This document shows, one piece after another, positions 1-11,199 of a stretch of 64,000 nucleotides of DNA. How positions within the stretch are numbered: position 1 is the first letter of the stretch; every line of letters begins with the position of its first letter. The position numbers and the translations under genes are program-made. The DNA lies in the NCBI GenBank assembly GCA_028023455.1, contig JAQFVV010000063.1, positions 5,072,794-5,136,793 on the forward strand, in the 5' to 3' direction. Source of the stretch: Epiperipatus broadwayi. Lineage: Eukaryota > Onychophora > Udeonychophora > Euonychophora > Peripatidae. The notes under the pieces are model-generated. The model searched no databases, was not told the DNA's origin, and worked only from the letters and a program-made list of their open reading frames with translations.

Positions 1-25
1 TAATTAAAAAAATAAATATAATCAA

Positions 26-382
26 AACCAAATAAAATAATCCAGTTAATATAAAATAAAACATACAATATAAATATAAAATAAAAAATAAATATAAATT
101 ATACATTAATAAATTATAAATTAATAAATAAAGTACTGTTAAACTGACAATTATATAAATATAAAATGATTAAGTGTATCATTGATGTGGAGCTAATAAG
201 AATAAAATTTAAATTTATATGGAATATAAGTAATTAGGAGATTATTAGAAATGTATAATATATTTAGACTATGTATGTATACTGTTAGAAATACACATGT
301 ATAATTTATATTTATTTTTTATTTTGTATTTATATTGTATTTTTATTTTATATTAATCGGATTATTTTATTTCTGTTTAATT
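26..382. repeat. Imperfect inverted repeat, arms about 83 bp
   Basis: The AT-rich segment at about 26-108 reappears as its reverse complement at about 298-382, with a loop of roughly 190 bp. Both arms share the order AATAATCC, TTAATATAAAATAAAA, ATACAATATAAATA, AATAAATATAAATTATAC. Low complexity raises the chance of coincidence, but the order and spacing match over the whole arm. It lies just upstream of a PLE-terminus-like motif at 488-523 and may be the terminus of a retroelement. Confidence 0.5.
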
Positions 383-487
383 ATATATTGTTCTATATCT
401 TATGTTGTTTTTAGTTTTTTATTGTTTAAATTTTTATGCTATTATTTATATAGTAATGTATTTTATTTTATTTTGTTCATTATATGA

Positions 488-523
488 TAGCTCTGAAGAA
501 GACTGCAAGACAGTCAAAATGTA
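488..523 (+). other. PLE-terminus-like stem-loop motif (degenerate)
   Basis: The segment contains CTCTGAAGAA, then GACTG and CAGTC separated by CAAGA, then AAAAT. This is the layout of the better-preserved motif at 35061-35098 on the other strand, which has CTCTGATGAT, GACTG, CAGTC and GAAAC. It resembles the terminal repeat of a Penelope-like element. The 5-bp stem is intact but the GAAA is changed to AAAA, so any ribozyme-like function is probably lost. No adjacent coding sequence is recognisable. Confidence 0.4.
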
Positions 524-540
524 AAGTGTATGTATATATG

Positions 541-3350
541 ACAAAGGATTTTGATAAAATTGTTCAAAGTGGTTTGGATAAATTGTATTTAAAAATGATT
601 ATTAATGATCATTAATATATTTATCTAAAGAAGATAACATCAAAAAGATGAGTGTAGAAAATGTAACTTTTATAGTTGAAATTATAATAATATAGCATTA
701 AAAGTTTTTTAATTCTGAATTTAAAAAAGAAGTCAACTAAAAGGTTTTTTTTAACAAATAAAAAAAAATGCAAATTTGCTAGTCATCATAATTAAATATA
801 AATGAGTTGAGATAAAAATTAATATTAACATGCAAACCTCATAATCTTGGAATAACATAGAAATATATCTTTTTCAATCAGCTCAAATTCTATTATAGGC
901 TCCATTCTTCTAATTTTACAAAGTTGTTTGATGTCCTATTTATGACAGCCCATCTTCAATTTATTTTATCATAATATTCTTTCCAAAGTCTAATTGTTAT
1001 GTATGATTTGGTCCTTTCTATGAATGTTACTCATCCAAATCAAAGGTTTTAAGATCATTTATGCATTTCAAAACAGTTGCTAATTATAAAAACAAACAAC
1101 AACAAATCATATATATTCATTCAAAGTGATACCTTAATTATATCAAAAAAGTTTTATGATTAAGTTTTTGTTTTCTATTTCAATATATCTTTTGATTCAC
1201 TAGCATGAATGTTGTTGCAAGAAATATTTCAGCCACATAGATGAAAGACTTCTATAATTACATAAATTTAATTAATTCAATCACTGTGATAGTGTCAAAA
1301 ATATAAATAATTGCAGTGATAAGAAAGACAACACAAAATTATTATCACATACTTAAATCAATATTTTAAAGGCTATCCTTGAAAAACCAGTGTGAACAAC
1401 TAATCACAATAGACATTGTCTAATTTTCCAATAAACATGAATAAAAAGTTTCCAATAAACAAATTTCGCAAAAAAATAGTAAAAAAAATCTTTCATAAGC
1501 TACATTTCAGTGCTCAGAGTATATTTAATTCACTAAATAAAAAAGGAAATAATTTTAATTTTTTATATCAATATTAAGGACAGCATTTCATTACAAGTTT
1601 ATTTAAGATGATTCTAGTAATTAAAATGAATTATCTTTTGAGATGCATATTAAAGTTTCTTATCATGAATAAATAACTTCCAGACATAGAATTTGCTAAT
1701 CCCAGAGTTAAAGATTTCTGAAACAAAAGTTAAAATGTGACTTATAATGGATAAAATTACATGACCTAGAGAATGACTAATCATTAGTTATTTTTATTTT
1801 ATTACAATTAAAAAACTATATTCTTACAATATTTAAAAAACCAGGATTAAAGTAATGATAATAATCTACTTATTAAGAATTTTGTAAATATATATGAGAT
1901 TTGTTTTTAATTCTTCAGCAGGTGGACATTTCCAGTGTCTTCCCTGGTGATGAATTTTATAAATGTTCAACATTTAATTTTAATATTTAAATGTTATTTT
2001 GTATTAGGATTCAATAAATTAGATTGCTTTGTTAGAAATATATGTTTTGAACATTGCAAATGTAGACAAATATAATAAAATATCATAAGTAATAAAAACA
2101 ATAACCCTTTTTTATTTACATGATTAGCACCATTGGAAAAAATAAATTAAGAACTTTGTTGTTTGAATTACATTTGCAAAATGTGAATGAATTATTGTTA
2201 AGCCATCATAAATCTAAGAAAATTTAAAATTTAATAATAGATTTATGATTATTAAATATCTCAAAACTGTATGCTACCATGTTTAAAAAATTATTAGCAA
2301 ACCATTATCATCACTGGTTTTTTTACTGTTACAACAAATTATTTTTGCTTATATTTTAAAAGAAAACATAGTCAACTAAAATTAAAGTGTAATCTTGTAT
2401 ACTTTTGTTTTCAAATAATTCTTATAGAAACATTGTATAAAAATAAACATAAATACTTAAATAAAGCACAGAAAATATATATTTTGTTTATCACTAACAA
2501 CAATAGAAGACGAGTTTATAATTAATCTCAATTGCTTTTGAAGCGAGAACAAAGAAATTGCCAATTAGCAACTCTGGTTCAGAACCTTTATAATTTTTTT
2601 TGATTGCAAACTTTTGAACTTGAATTAATAAAAAAAATGAATGCAATAAGAATACAGGTAGTTATAGAAGAGCAAAAGAATTCCAAAGGCCAACTAGAAC
2701 TATCTCCAAATGAAGTACTCATATTTTTTGATGAGTTAGTTAATTATTATTTCCTCCCTTTTTTAAATATTTTATAAAAAATAACTAATAATAAAAAATC
2801 TACATGACATTCAACAAAAAATTGAGAAACTTTCAGAGATTTATCTTTTGGGTTTTAGATTATTAATATATGCCAAAAAGATAAAACAAAGTTCTTACTT
2901 ATTTTGAGCTATTAACTCTGAGTTGTTAGCCCCGAGTTGTATTGTAGCATTTTAATTGACAAATGCAAGTATCCCTACTTTATTTTTAGATGAAAAATAA
3001 ATAATGGTTAAACCAAAAATTCCTGAACAACTTCAAACTATTTAAAATCTACATTAATTTCTTCTACTATCAATATAATATTTCCTGAATTAATTTTCAA
3101 AAGATAAAAAAAATTATTAAATAAAAATGCCAAACAATATCCTCCTTATTAATAGATCCATATGTGTAAATAAGTTGATGTGCAATAAAGCATTATAAAT
3201 TTTTGTCTATAATATTTTAAAAACATCAGATTTCTTAAATGTAGCATGTGGAATCATAATATCTCAATTATTGAAGAATTATTGTTAAAATAAATTAAAT
3301 ATTAGATGCAATAAAAATTACATTTGATAATTTGAATTAAAATAATGGTT
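541..3350. other. AT-rich DNA, no gene recognised
   Basis: No open frame of note, no tRNA-like promoter and no long repeat was recognised on either strand. The stretch ends in a short (TA)n tract at about 3352-3366, which borders the PLE palindrome. Confidence 0.6.
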
Positions 3351-3366
3351 TATATATATATATATA

Positions 3367-4640
3367 ATACATATTTTGCAGGTTCATCCGTGTTAAAAAC
3401 TTTTAATATTAATATACTGACATTTCGACTTGGTCACACAAGCCATCCACAGAGTTATAAAAGATAGAAAGACGGTTGTAGAGGCGCTACAATCACTGAT
3501 TTGAATAACATGTTAAAATTCCACCAATAGCAAAAAATGTTAAATTTAGGAATGTTTTTTAAAAAAATGTTTCCAAATAGGAGGAAGTTTACATGTATCA
3601 TCTTGCTTATTGATACAATCTGGCCTTTTAAATATCTCAATGGCTTCTCTAATTTTGCATTGGTAGAGATTATCACATCTGGATATGATCCTGGTACTAG
3701 AAAAATCAATTTTATGACCTGAATCTATAGTATGGAATGAGAGTGCTGATAATGATGAGTGTTGTTTAACTGCATTAGCATGCTCATCTCTCCTAACACT
3801 GATGCGACGATTACTCATACCTATGTAAAAAGCTTTACAATTTTTACATGAGATTTGATAGACACCATGAGATTCAAGAGGGATTGAATCCTTAGGCTTG
3901 GTTATTATATTGCTGATCTTTTGATGAGCAGAAAATACTGTATCTATATTACAGCATTTTAATATACATCTGATACTGTCTGTAGTTCCTTTTACATATG
4001 GAACACAAATCCTAATAGCTGATTTATCATCTTTTTGTTTCCTATTTTGTCTATTTTGGGCTTGAAATAAGGCTTTTTTTTATAAATTTGTAATTATAAC
4101 TATTTGCTAATAAAACACTATTAATATGATTTATTTCTTCTTTCAGATGTGTCTCATCTGAAAGGTTTATTGCTCTATTTAAAAGAGTTTTGGCTACAGA
4201 AACTATCTGAGTTGGGTGATGATGAGAATGGAAATGCATATATCTGTCTGTGTGTGTATCCTTTCTGTAAATAGAAAAAGATAAACTATTTGGTGTTCTG
4301 GTGACTAGAACATCAAGAAAAGGGAGTTTTCCATCAGACTCTGTCTCCATTGTAAATTTAATATGAGGATGCATATTATTTAAATGTAAGAAAAAATATC
4401 TAATTTATTTTTTCCATGTTGCCATATGACAAAAGTGTCATCTATGTATCTGAGCCAAATGAGAGGTTTTAAAGATGATGATTCTAAAGCACGAGTTTCT
4501 ATATATTCCATGAATAAATCAGCTATTACTCCTGAGATAGATGAGCCCATAGGAGTACCAAAAACTTGTCTGTAATGCTGTCCATTGTATACAAAATATG
4601 TATTTAAGAGACAATGTTTAATTAAAGCAATAATATGGTC
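3367..4640 (-). pseudogene. Penelope-like element, 5'-truncated copy (left arm of palindrome)
   Basis: Read on the minus strand, this arm runs from the reverse transcriptase (RT) palm to the PLE 3' terminus. About 4500-4580 encodes the FGTPMGSSISGV motif, followed by the catalytic box YIDDTFVIW (about 4420-4450) and the later motif [11 protein letters not shown] linker follows, then a GIY-YIG endonuclease with GVYQISC, the YIG region, SVRRDEH and IREAIEI (about 3546-3920). The domain order RT then GIY-YIG is diagnostic of PLEs. The reading frame breaks at an 8-base A-run (plus-strand T-run 4074-4081) between RT and endonuclease. The terminal stretch 3367-3460 matches the ends of the arms at 5846, 17431, 47978 and 50348. 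The arm lacks the N-terminal part of RT and is not functional. Confidence 0.85.
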
Positions 4641-5846
4641 TGGTTTCTATATATTCATGGAATATATAGAAACTCGTGCTTTAGAATCATCATCTTTAAA
4701 ACCTCTCATTTGGCTCAGATACATAGATGACACTTTTGTCATATGGCAACATGGAAAAAATAAATTAGATAATTTTTTCTTACATTTAAATAATATGCAT
4801 CCTCATATTAAATTTACAATGGAGACAGAGTCTGATGGAAAACTCCCTTTTCTTGATGTTCTAGTCACCAGAACACCAAATAGTTTATCTTTTTCTATTT
4901 ACAGAAAGGATACACACACAGACAGATATATGCATTTCCATTCTCATCATCACCCAACTCAGATAGTTTCTGTACAAAACTCTTTTAAATAGAGCAATTA
5001 ACCTTTCAGATGAGACACATCTGAAAGAAGAAATAAATCATATTAATAGTGTTTTATTAGCAAATAGTTATAATTACAAATTTATAAAAAAAAGCCTTAT
5101 TTCAAGCCCAAAATAGACAAAATAGGAAACAAAAGATGATAAATCAGCTATTAGGATTTGTGTTCCATATGTAAAAGGAACTACAGACAGTATCAGATGT
5201 ATATTAAAACGCTATAATATAGATACAGTATTTTCTGCTCATCAAAAGATCAGCAATATAATAACCAAGCCTAAGGATTCAATCCCTCTTGAATCTCATG
5301 GTGTCTATCAAATCTCATGTAAAAATTGTAAAGCTTCTTACATAGGTATGAGTAATCGTCGCATCAGTGTTAGGAGAGATGAGCATGCTAATGCAGTTAA
5401 ACAACACTCATCATCATCAGCACTCTCACTCCATACTATAGATTCAGGTCATAAAATTGATTTTTCTAGTACCAGGATCATATCCAGATGTGATAATCTC
5501 TACCAATGCAAAATTAGAGAAGCCATTGAGATACTTAAAAGGCCAGATTGTATCAATAAGCAAGTTGATACATGTAAACTTCCTCCTATTTGGAAAGATT
5601 TTTTTAAAAACATTCCTAAATTTAACATTTTTTGCTATTGGTGGAATTTTAACATTTTATTCAAATCAGTGATTGTAGCGCCTCTACAACCATCTTTCTA
5701 CCTTTTATAACTCTGTGGATGGCTTGTATGACCAAGTCGAAACGTCAGTATATTAATATTAAAAGTTTTTAACACGGATGAACCCGCAAAATATGTATTT
5801 TATATATTTAACCCACGCAAATCTTCGTTTTAACATATATATATAT
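4641..5846 (+). pseudogene. Penelope-like element, 5'-truncated copy (right arm of palindrome)
   Basis: This plus-strand copy mirrors the arm at 3367-4640. It begins inside the RT at FMEYIETRALES (about 4656) and contains the YIDDTFVIWQHG catalytic box and [11 protein letters not shown] small deletion near 4975 shifts the frame (SVQNSFK, then stop). A second break lies at the A-run 5086-5093. Downstream, about 5290-5690 encodes the GIY-YIG domain with YIGMSNRRISVRRDEH and CKIREAIEIL. The 3' terminus carries CTGTGGAT, a stem-loop and CGAAAC at 5713-5745, and ends in ACCCACGCAAATC and (TA)n. The open frame starting at 4585 is chimeric: its first residues come from antisense of the left arm. Confidence 0.85.
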
Positions 5847-5849
5847 GTA

Positions 5850-7021
5850 ATTTAATAACTTTTCATTTGTGTTTAATTAAGTAATTAAGTTTTGAAATTT
5901 ACTCACACACAAAAGAAAACATACACACATTAAAAAATTATGACAAATGTTGTCTTAAAAATTATACAAAATCAGTTTAAAAAAGATTAGTAAAGCTTTT
6001 TTATATAGTATTGTTCATAGTAACAATAATGAATATATTTTGTCAAAGTTTTAGAAAGTGAATTTCATTTTATGTTTAAAAGAACTTAATATACATTTGC
6101 TCTAAAGTAGAATTATAGTCCAAACAATAATAAAAAAAACTGTTTGGGATAAAAGTATTAATTTTTATAAATAAGAGAAATATCTGCTATAATCTATGAA
6201 TTTAGTGAACAGATAAAAAATCACCAAGAAGCAATCAAACATTTAAATTCTTTTCTATTTATTCTCTTAATGGACAAATTCAGTATTAAAACTATTTAGA
6301 AGCAAAATTTTTCATACAGTAGTGACACTATTAAAAGATCTAGAAGTCAATAAATGCGAGAAGGACATGTCATAATCATTATTCAATGCTTTCCATCCAA
6401 TATTCCCAGTTAGTTTCTAACTTATGCGTTGGATCTGAGAGCAATTGACCAGGATATTTGGATCTAGTTGATATCTTTTAATTGCGCTTGAAGCTAATTT
6501 ATTTGTATATTAATACAGATCTGAATTCACTTCAATTCAGTATTGATTACTAGAGCTTTGCATTAGATGGCAATACTATGGGGGAAAACTTTTCTACCAT
6601 ATTAACAGCTTGTGTAAGCATAAATAAAATAAGATCAGTGATATTTTAATGATCTAAAACTTCAAGTGTGGACATTTTCAGTAATAGCTAACCTTATATA
6701 CATAAATAAAATACATAAGAAAAATTTTCTAGAGTATAATTATCAAATCTCTTTATTTCAACCCTAACTGACAGCATATTGTACATTACATGCTATTAAT
6801 TAATCAAAATGACAAAAATATGAATGATTTAGAATTATTTACAAATGAATACTCTTCCTAAATCGAACTATATTAATAATATAAAAAATGTATTCATCTA
6901 AAGATTTAGCCAACCTTGGCATGTTTTATTTACTTTTACAGTTTAAACATAATTTGACAAATCTTTTGATTGAAAAATATAGACCTTCATGTTGAATCTC
7001 ATAATACTGTTTCAAAAATAT
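5850..7021. other. AT-rich DNA, no gene; weak dispersed repeat
   Basis: No gene was recognised. About 6310-6450 shares scattered blocks with about 46590-46750 in the same order, including GGATCTGAGAGCA and AGTTTCTA. This may be an old dispersed repeat of unknown type. Confidence 0.4.
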
Positions 7022-7119
7022 CAATTAAAGGGGACTTGAACACAGACTCTCAAACTCCTCCAACTATTTACTCTATCTTAAATAACGATACACATGACCA
7101 CATATATGTGAAAAAGATT

Positions 7120-7175
7120 AATCTCCAATATACATATTTCATGCTGAACCAGCATTCATCAGTTCAGTCCAGATT
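7120..7175 (-). ncRNA. Hammerhead-ribozyme-like motif, well-preserved copy
   Basis: On the minus strand the order is a 5' helix-I strand, CTGATGA, a hairpin closed by ATGCTG and CAGCAT, GAAA, then TATGTATA and TTGGAGAT. CTGATGA and GAAA are the invariant hammerhead core. The hairpin would be stem II, with A-U closing instead of the usual G-C. The segment after GAAA can form only a 2-3 bp stem III before a possible UA cleavage site. Such very short stem III variants are known from PLE-associated hammerheads thought to act as dimers. Helix I here has mismatches. Activity is not shown. Confidence 0.55.
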
Positions 7176-7930
7176 ATTATCACCCATGCGTATATACAAT
7201 CACACTCATTTATATTAAAATAGAAAATCTTCAAACTTTAATAAACAGGCTTCACTCTTCTCGAGCCGCCCCCCCCCCCAACTTTGCAGACATTCATATT
7301 ATTGAAAATCTAAATAATGGAGTGCTCATAATTGTTAATGTGAATATTGTTGTGTACGCCCATGTTGATTTTAAGTCAATCTTACCTGTCATATGTAGGA
7401 CATTAATATCTTCATTTAAATACACAGAAGCAAGATGAGCAGAATGCAAACTGAATCTGTAATATTTAAATACAACTATATTAACATATACTGAATCTTA
7501 GATGTAATTAAAAGGTTTTGAACACAGATTTTCAAGTCCTTTTAGTGAACCACTCTATCTTAAATAACCAATACACAGAACCCAGACATGTGGAAAAAAT
7601 CTCCAATATACATATTTCTGCTGAACCAGAACTCATCAGTTAGTCCAGATCATTATCTCCCACATGTATATATAATCAGTGCCAAGTTTACATCAATATA
7701 GCAATCATTCAAATTTAATGGACAGACATCTCTCTTTTCCACCAAATTTTCAGATTTTCATATTATTGAAAACTGATGATGGAATGCTCAAAGCCATTGT
7801 TAATGCTAATATTATTGTCATACCCATGTGGAATCTAAGTCAATCTGACCTCTTATATGTAGGACATTTATATGTATATTTAAATGCACATAATATAACA
7901 ATATTGACATTAATAAGAGCTTTGAGCATT

Positions 7931-8212
7931 CCATCAACAGATTTTTAATAATATTGATGGCTGAAGAGTTGGAGGGTGGAAAAGAGTGAAGTCTGCTTAT
8001 TCAAGTTTGAAGATTTGCTATCTTAAACTGAGCACCAATTGTATATGTGTGTGGGAGATAATGATCTGCACTCCATCAACAGATTTTTAATAATATTGAT
8101 GGCTAAGAGTTGGAGGGTGGAAAAGGTGAAGCCTGCTTATTCAAGTTTGAAGATTTGCTATCTTAAACTGAGCACCAATTGTATATATGTGTGGGAGATA
8201 ATGATCTGCACT
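7931..8212 (+). repeat. Tandem duplication, unit about 142 bp
   Basis: Two adjacent copies begin with CCATCAACAGATTTTTAATA at 7931 and 8073, and both end with ATGATCTGCACT. They differ by small indels, for example CTGAAGAG versus CTAAGAG. The unit is the body segment that precedes the hammerhead-like core. The duplication therefore added a second body in front of the core at 8204. Confidence 0.85.
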
Positions 8213-8258
8213 AATTTGATGAGTGCTGGTTCAGCACAAAATATGTCTATTGGAGATT
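8204..8258 (+). ncRNA. Hammerhead-like motif, degenerate copy
   Basis: The same layout as at 7120-7175, but CTGATGA has become TTGATGA and GAAA has become CAAA. The stem II sequence GTGCTG...CAGCAC is retained. Two invariant positions are lost, so this copy should be inactive. Confidence 0.5.
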
Positions 8259-8655
8259 ATTTATCTTTTCCTCATGTATATGGCCATGTATATTCATGGA
8301 TAGATAACAGAAGCTTAAAAGTCTGTGTTCAAATTTTCTTTAATTTTGTATAATTCAAAATATTTGTATTTAAACATTACAGATTCAGACTGAATTTTTC
8401 CCCATCCCTTTTCTGTGCATTAAATGGATATATTAAGGTGGTACATATGTACAGTTAGATTGACAAAGTTGACATGGGTATAATGACAATATTGACATTA
8501 ACTTAAGCTTTGAACATTCCATCATCAGATTTTCAATAATATAGATGGCTCAAAAGTTGGAAGGTGCAGAAGAGTGAAGCCTGTCCATTAAAGTTTAAGA
8601 ATTTGCTATATTAATATTAGATGAACACTGATTGTATATATGTGTGGTAGATAAT

Positions 8656-8711
8656 GATCTGGACCAACTGATGAGTGCTGGTTCAATACAAAAGATGCAT
8701 AGTGGAGATTA
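8656..8711 (+). ncRNA. Hammerhead-like motif, degenerate copy
   Basis: GGACCAA and CTGATGAG are intact, but the second stem II strand is damaged (CAATAC) and the GAAA is replaced by AAAA. Probably inactive. Confidence 0.45.
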
Positions 8712-8759
8712 TTTCTTTTTTGCACTATATGTGATCATGTGTATTGGTTTTCCTGAAGG

Positions 8760-9310
8760 TTTATAATGATGGTGTTTTATTTGTATTTATATATTGAACT
8801 ATTTCCATCATGTAATATGAGTATTGAATGTCTTTAGAAAAATTTAACTTTCATTTAAATATTCCAAATACTTTCAACTATTAGTAATAGCACATAGGTT
8901 AGCATATGCACATCATTTCAAAGGTATTATTCTCCCCTAATCTTCAGGTGTTGCTGATCTGAAAAGCAACAGTACTAGCATGATAATCATCCTTATATTT
9001 TTGATATTAAATTTTAAGGTAATGCTGTTAAGATGGTTAGATAGAGTGTTACCTTAAAATTCAATACCCAAGAATTCTAAGGATCCAGCTTTGATTCCCA
9101 TGCTAGTACTGTCATTGGTCAGACCAGCAACATCAGAAGATTGGGGAAGAATAATACTTCTTAAAATGTTGTGCATATACTAACCTGTGTGCTATTACTA
9201 ATAGTTGAAAGTATTTGGAATATGTAAGTGAAAGTTAAATTTTCTAAAGTCTTTCAATAATCATATTAGCTGGTAGAAATAATCCAATATATAAATACAA
9301 TGGGTATTGG
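8760..9310. repeat. Palindromic SINE-like repeat (family 2)
   Basis: Two inverted arms meet near 9000. The outer parts share ATTGAATGTCTTTAGAAAAA (8823) with its complement near 9240. Inner parts share GTAATAGCACATAGGTTAG with its complement near 9195. The right arm contains GTTACCTTAAAATTCAATAC and the left arm its complement GAATTTTAAGGTAA-like sequence. The same family at 46041-46308 has a clear tRNA-like A and B box; here these are decayed. Confidence 0.65.
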
Positions 9311-10169
9311 TTATTTAAGATAGAGTGAATTGCTGAAAGTAGGTTGAATGTCTGTATTTAAATTCCCTTTAATTACATCTAAGGTTCAGTGTATTTCAAT
9401 ATACTTATATTTGAAGAACATCAATTGTAAATGGTTTTAAAAATATTCAGATTTAGATTTAAATATGGTTATCAATCAAAAGCTATCAAAACACAACTTT
9501 CAAAAACATGGCTTAATATGATTGCTCATATAAACCATCAGGAGTATATTATAAAATAAACATTTAATTAACATGCAAAGCTTGGGCAGTAAACATCTAT
9601 TTATTTAATCCACGAACAGGTAGAGTATCAGTTTTGTTCATTTGTAAGAAATAGACTGCAATGAAATTACTTTGTACTTTCTCATTGTAGTAAGGGTTTT
9701 TATTATGATTTTATAACTAATATTGCTACTACCTCGTCATTCAAATAATTGTTGTTATAAATATTTCTATTCTACTCATTTATTCAATATACGAAGAAAT
9801 AGTTTTTTGTAAGATTAATAATAAGGTCTTCTCCATAAATAATTAAAATTTCACAAATTGTCAAAGCTGTTACAATTGCATACTTCAAAAGATATTTTTA
9901 AGAAGTTAAAATATATTTATCATTTTTTTCAGCAAGAAGTGATACATCTACCATTTTTGTAATTGTTAACAAAGTGTTCCAAAAGATATTTTACTGCTAG
10001 ATAAATTAGCCATTTATAGTGAAATGCACATATATTTAGCATCTTAAAATACTCTTCTAGTAATCTCTCATTATTTAATGCAGGAGTATTTCACTCACCA
10101 AACTCAGGAAATTTAAAGTTATAGCTTTAATATTTAAACACATGTAAATTTTTTATACCAAACTTAATG
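9311..10169. other. AT-rich DNA, no gene recognised
   Basis: The first 150 bases carry more remnants of the hammerhead-bearing repeat (GGTTATTTAAGATAGAGTGA at about 9309). The rest has no recognisable gene or repeat. Confidence 0.5.
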
Positions 10170-10445
10170 TAATTATAAGGGCCTTGAACTCAGACTTTCA
10201 AACTCTCCACGCTATACAACTTATACATATGACCACATGCATGTGAGAAAGATAAATAATCTCCAATATACATATTTTTTGTGTGGAACCAGCACTCATC
10301 TGTTGGCCCAGATCACAAAACATGTATATTGAAGATCATTTATTTTCCTCACATGTATGTGGTCACATGTATCAATTATATAAGATGGATTGTATAGTTG
10401 TGGGGAGTTTTAAAGTCTGAGTTTATGTTCCTTGTAATTATAACT
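10170..10445. repeat. Palindromic hammerhead-bearing repeat
   Basis: The left arm (TTATAAGGGCCTTGAACTCA, from about 10173) is the inverse of the right arm ending near 10443. Both arms carry the segment around CATATGACCACATGCATGTG. A minus-strand hammerhead-like core lies at 10259-10314 with ATCTCC, TGGAACCAGCACTCAT and GTTGG. It has CAGATGA in place of CTGATGA and has lost the GAAA. The right half has lost most of its core. Confidence 0.7.
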
Positions 10446-10524
10446 ATTAATTTGCTATAATGTTTTGAGGAATTATAGTTGTAGATTTATTTTAAAGCCA
10501 CTACAATTTATACTATCTTAATGA

Positions 10525-10600
10525 AAGTAACTACTTCCTATTGAGTTATGTAACTTTAAATACCAATGAAAAGATAGAATGATGCTATTCTATTTTTGTG
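10525..10600. repeat. Fragment of the MITE found at 10828
   Basis: The segment contains AGTAACTACTTCC, GAGTTATGTA and CCAATGAAAAGATA in the order seen in the complete element at 10828-10980. It is truncated and decayed. Confidence 0.55.
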
Positions 10601-10827
10601 CTCTGTTATTCTATAAGCTTAGTTTTTGACTTAGTTTTTAAATTATATGGTGAATTTTGTCTATTGTTTTAATTTATATACAGACTAAATATTCTGCAAT
10701 CATTCATTAATATATTCAAAAGATGAAGAATAAGTTTTATTCTTAACAACCTTTGAAAAATTAAATAAAATATTAGATTTAATAATTGTAATTAAAAATA
10801 AATAATCATAATTTTTAAATATCAGTA

Positions 10828-10980
10828 ATTGCAAAGCGGGAGTAACGACATCCCGTGGAGTTATGTAGTGTTAAGATTTATATAGCATCAAAAACCAATG
10901 AAAAGATAAAATCGTATTGCATCTTTTCATTCGTTTTTGAGATATATAATTCTGGGAGGTAGTTACTTCCACTTTGCAAT
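10828..10980. mobile_element. 153-bp MITE with TA target-site duplication
   Basis: The termini are ATTGCAAAG and CTTTGCAAT, exact inverted complements, and similarity extends along nearly the whole element as a foldback. Both ends are flanked by TA (10826-10827 and 10981-10982), the target-site duplication of Tc1/mariner transposases. No coding capacity is present, so mobilisation in trans is inferred. Confidence 0.75.
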
Positions 10981-10984
10981 TATA

Positions 10985-11175
10985 GATATTTAGAAATTAC
11001 ATTTATGTATTGGACTACTGCCATCATTTAACATTAAGTACTGAAGGTAACTGGAAAATTCAAATAAAGTTAAAATGCTTTAAACACCTTCAATACTTAA
11101 TATTACTGAAGGAAATAGTCCAATTTATACATACAATTAAAATTCCACCATCACAAACCTTTAGAAAAACCTTTA
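10985..11175. repeat. Family 2 repeat, palindromic terminal arms only
   Basis: The segment has TATTGGACTACTGCCATCAT near 11008 and the near-complement ATAGTCCAATTTATACATA near 11116. GTACTGAAGG and CCTTCAATAC lie in mirrored positions. These correspond to the outer arms of the repeats at 8760-9310 and 46041-46380. The central tRNA-like part is absent. The 67-residue open frame over it is incidental. Confidence 0.55.
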
Positions 11176-11199
11176 GAAGTTATGATTATTTATTCATTA

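Larger units (their letters stand above)
7022..8760. repeat. Cluster of hammerhead-bearing dispersed repeats, both orientations
   Basis: The unit, read 5' to 3', has a body with GATGGCTGAAGAGTTGGAGG, then a hammerhead-like core, then TCACATGTATGTGGTCATGT. It closes with a segment resembling a pol III B box (consensus form GGGTTTAAATTCCC). Minus-oriented copies lie at about 7022-7440 and 7515-7900. Plus-oriented copies lie at about 7931-8345 and 8515-8760. Core motifs are at 7120-7175, 7599-7650, 8204-8258 and 8656-8711 with differing decay. A C-run interrupts the body near 7268. The short open frames here are not conserved between copies and are not genes. Confidence 0.7.

Noticed and set aside
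4585-4660. Start of the 135-residue PLE frame as a genuine N-terminus
   Set aside because: The first 24 or so residues derive from the complementary strand of the left palindrome arm, so the start is a junction artefact.
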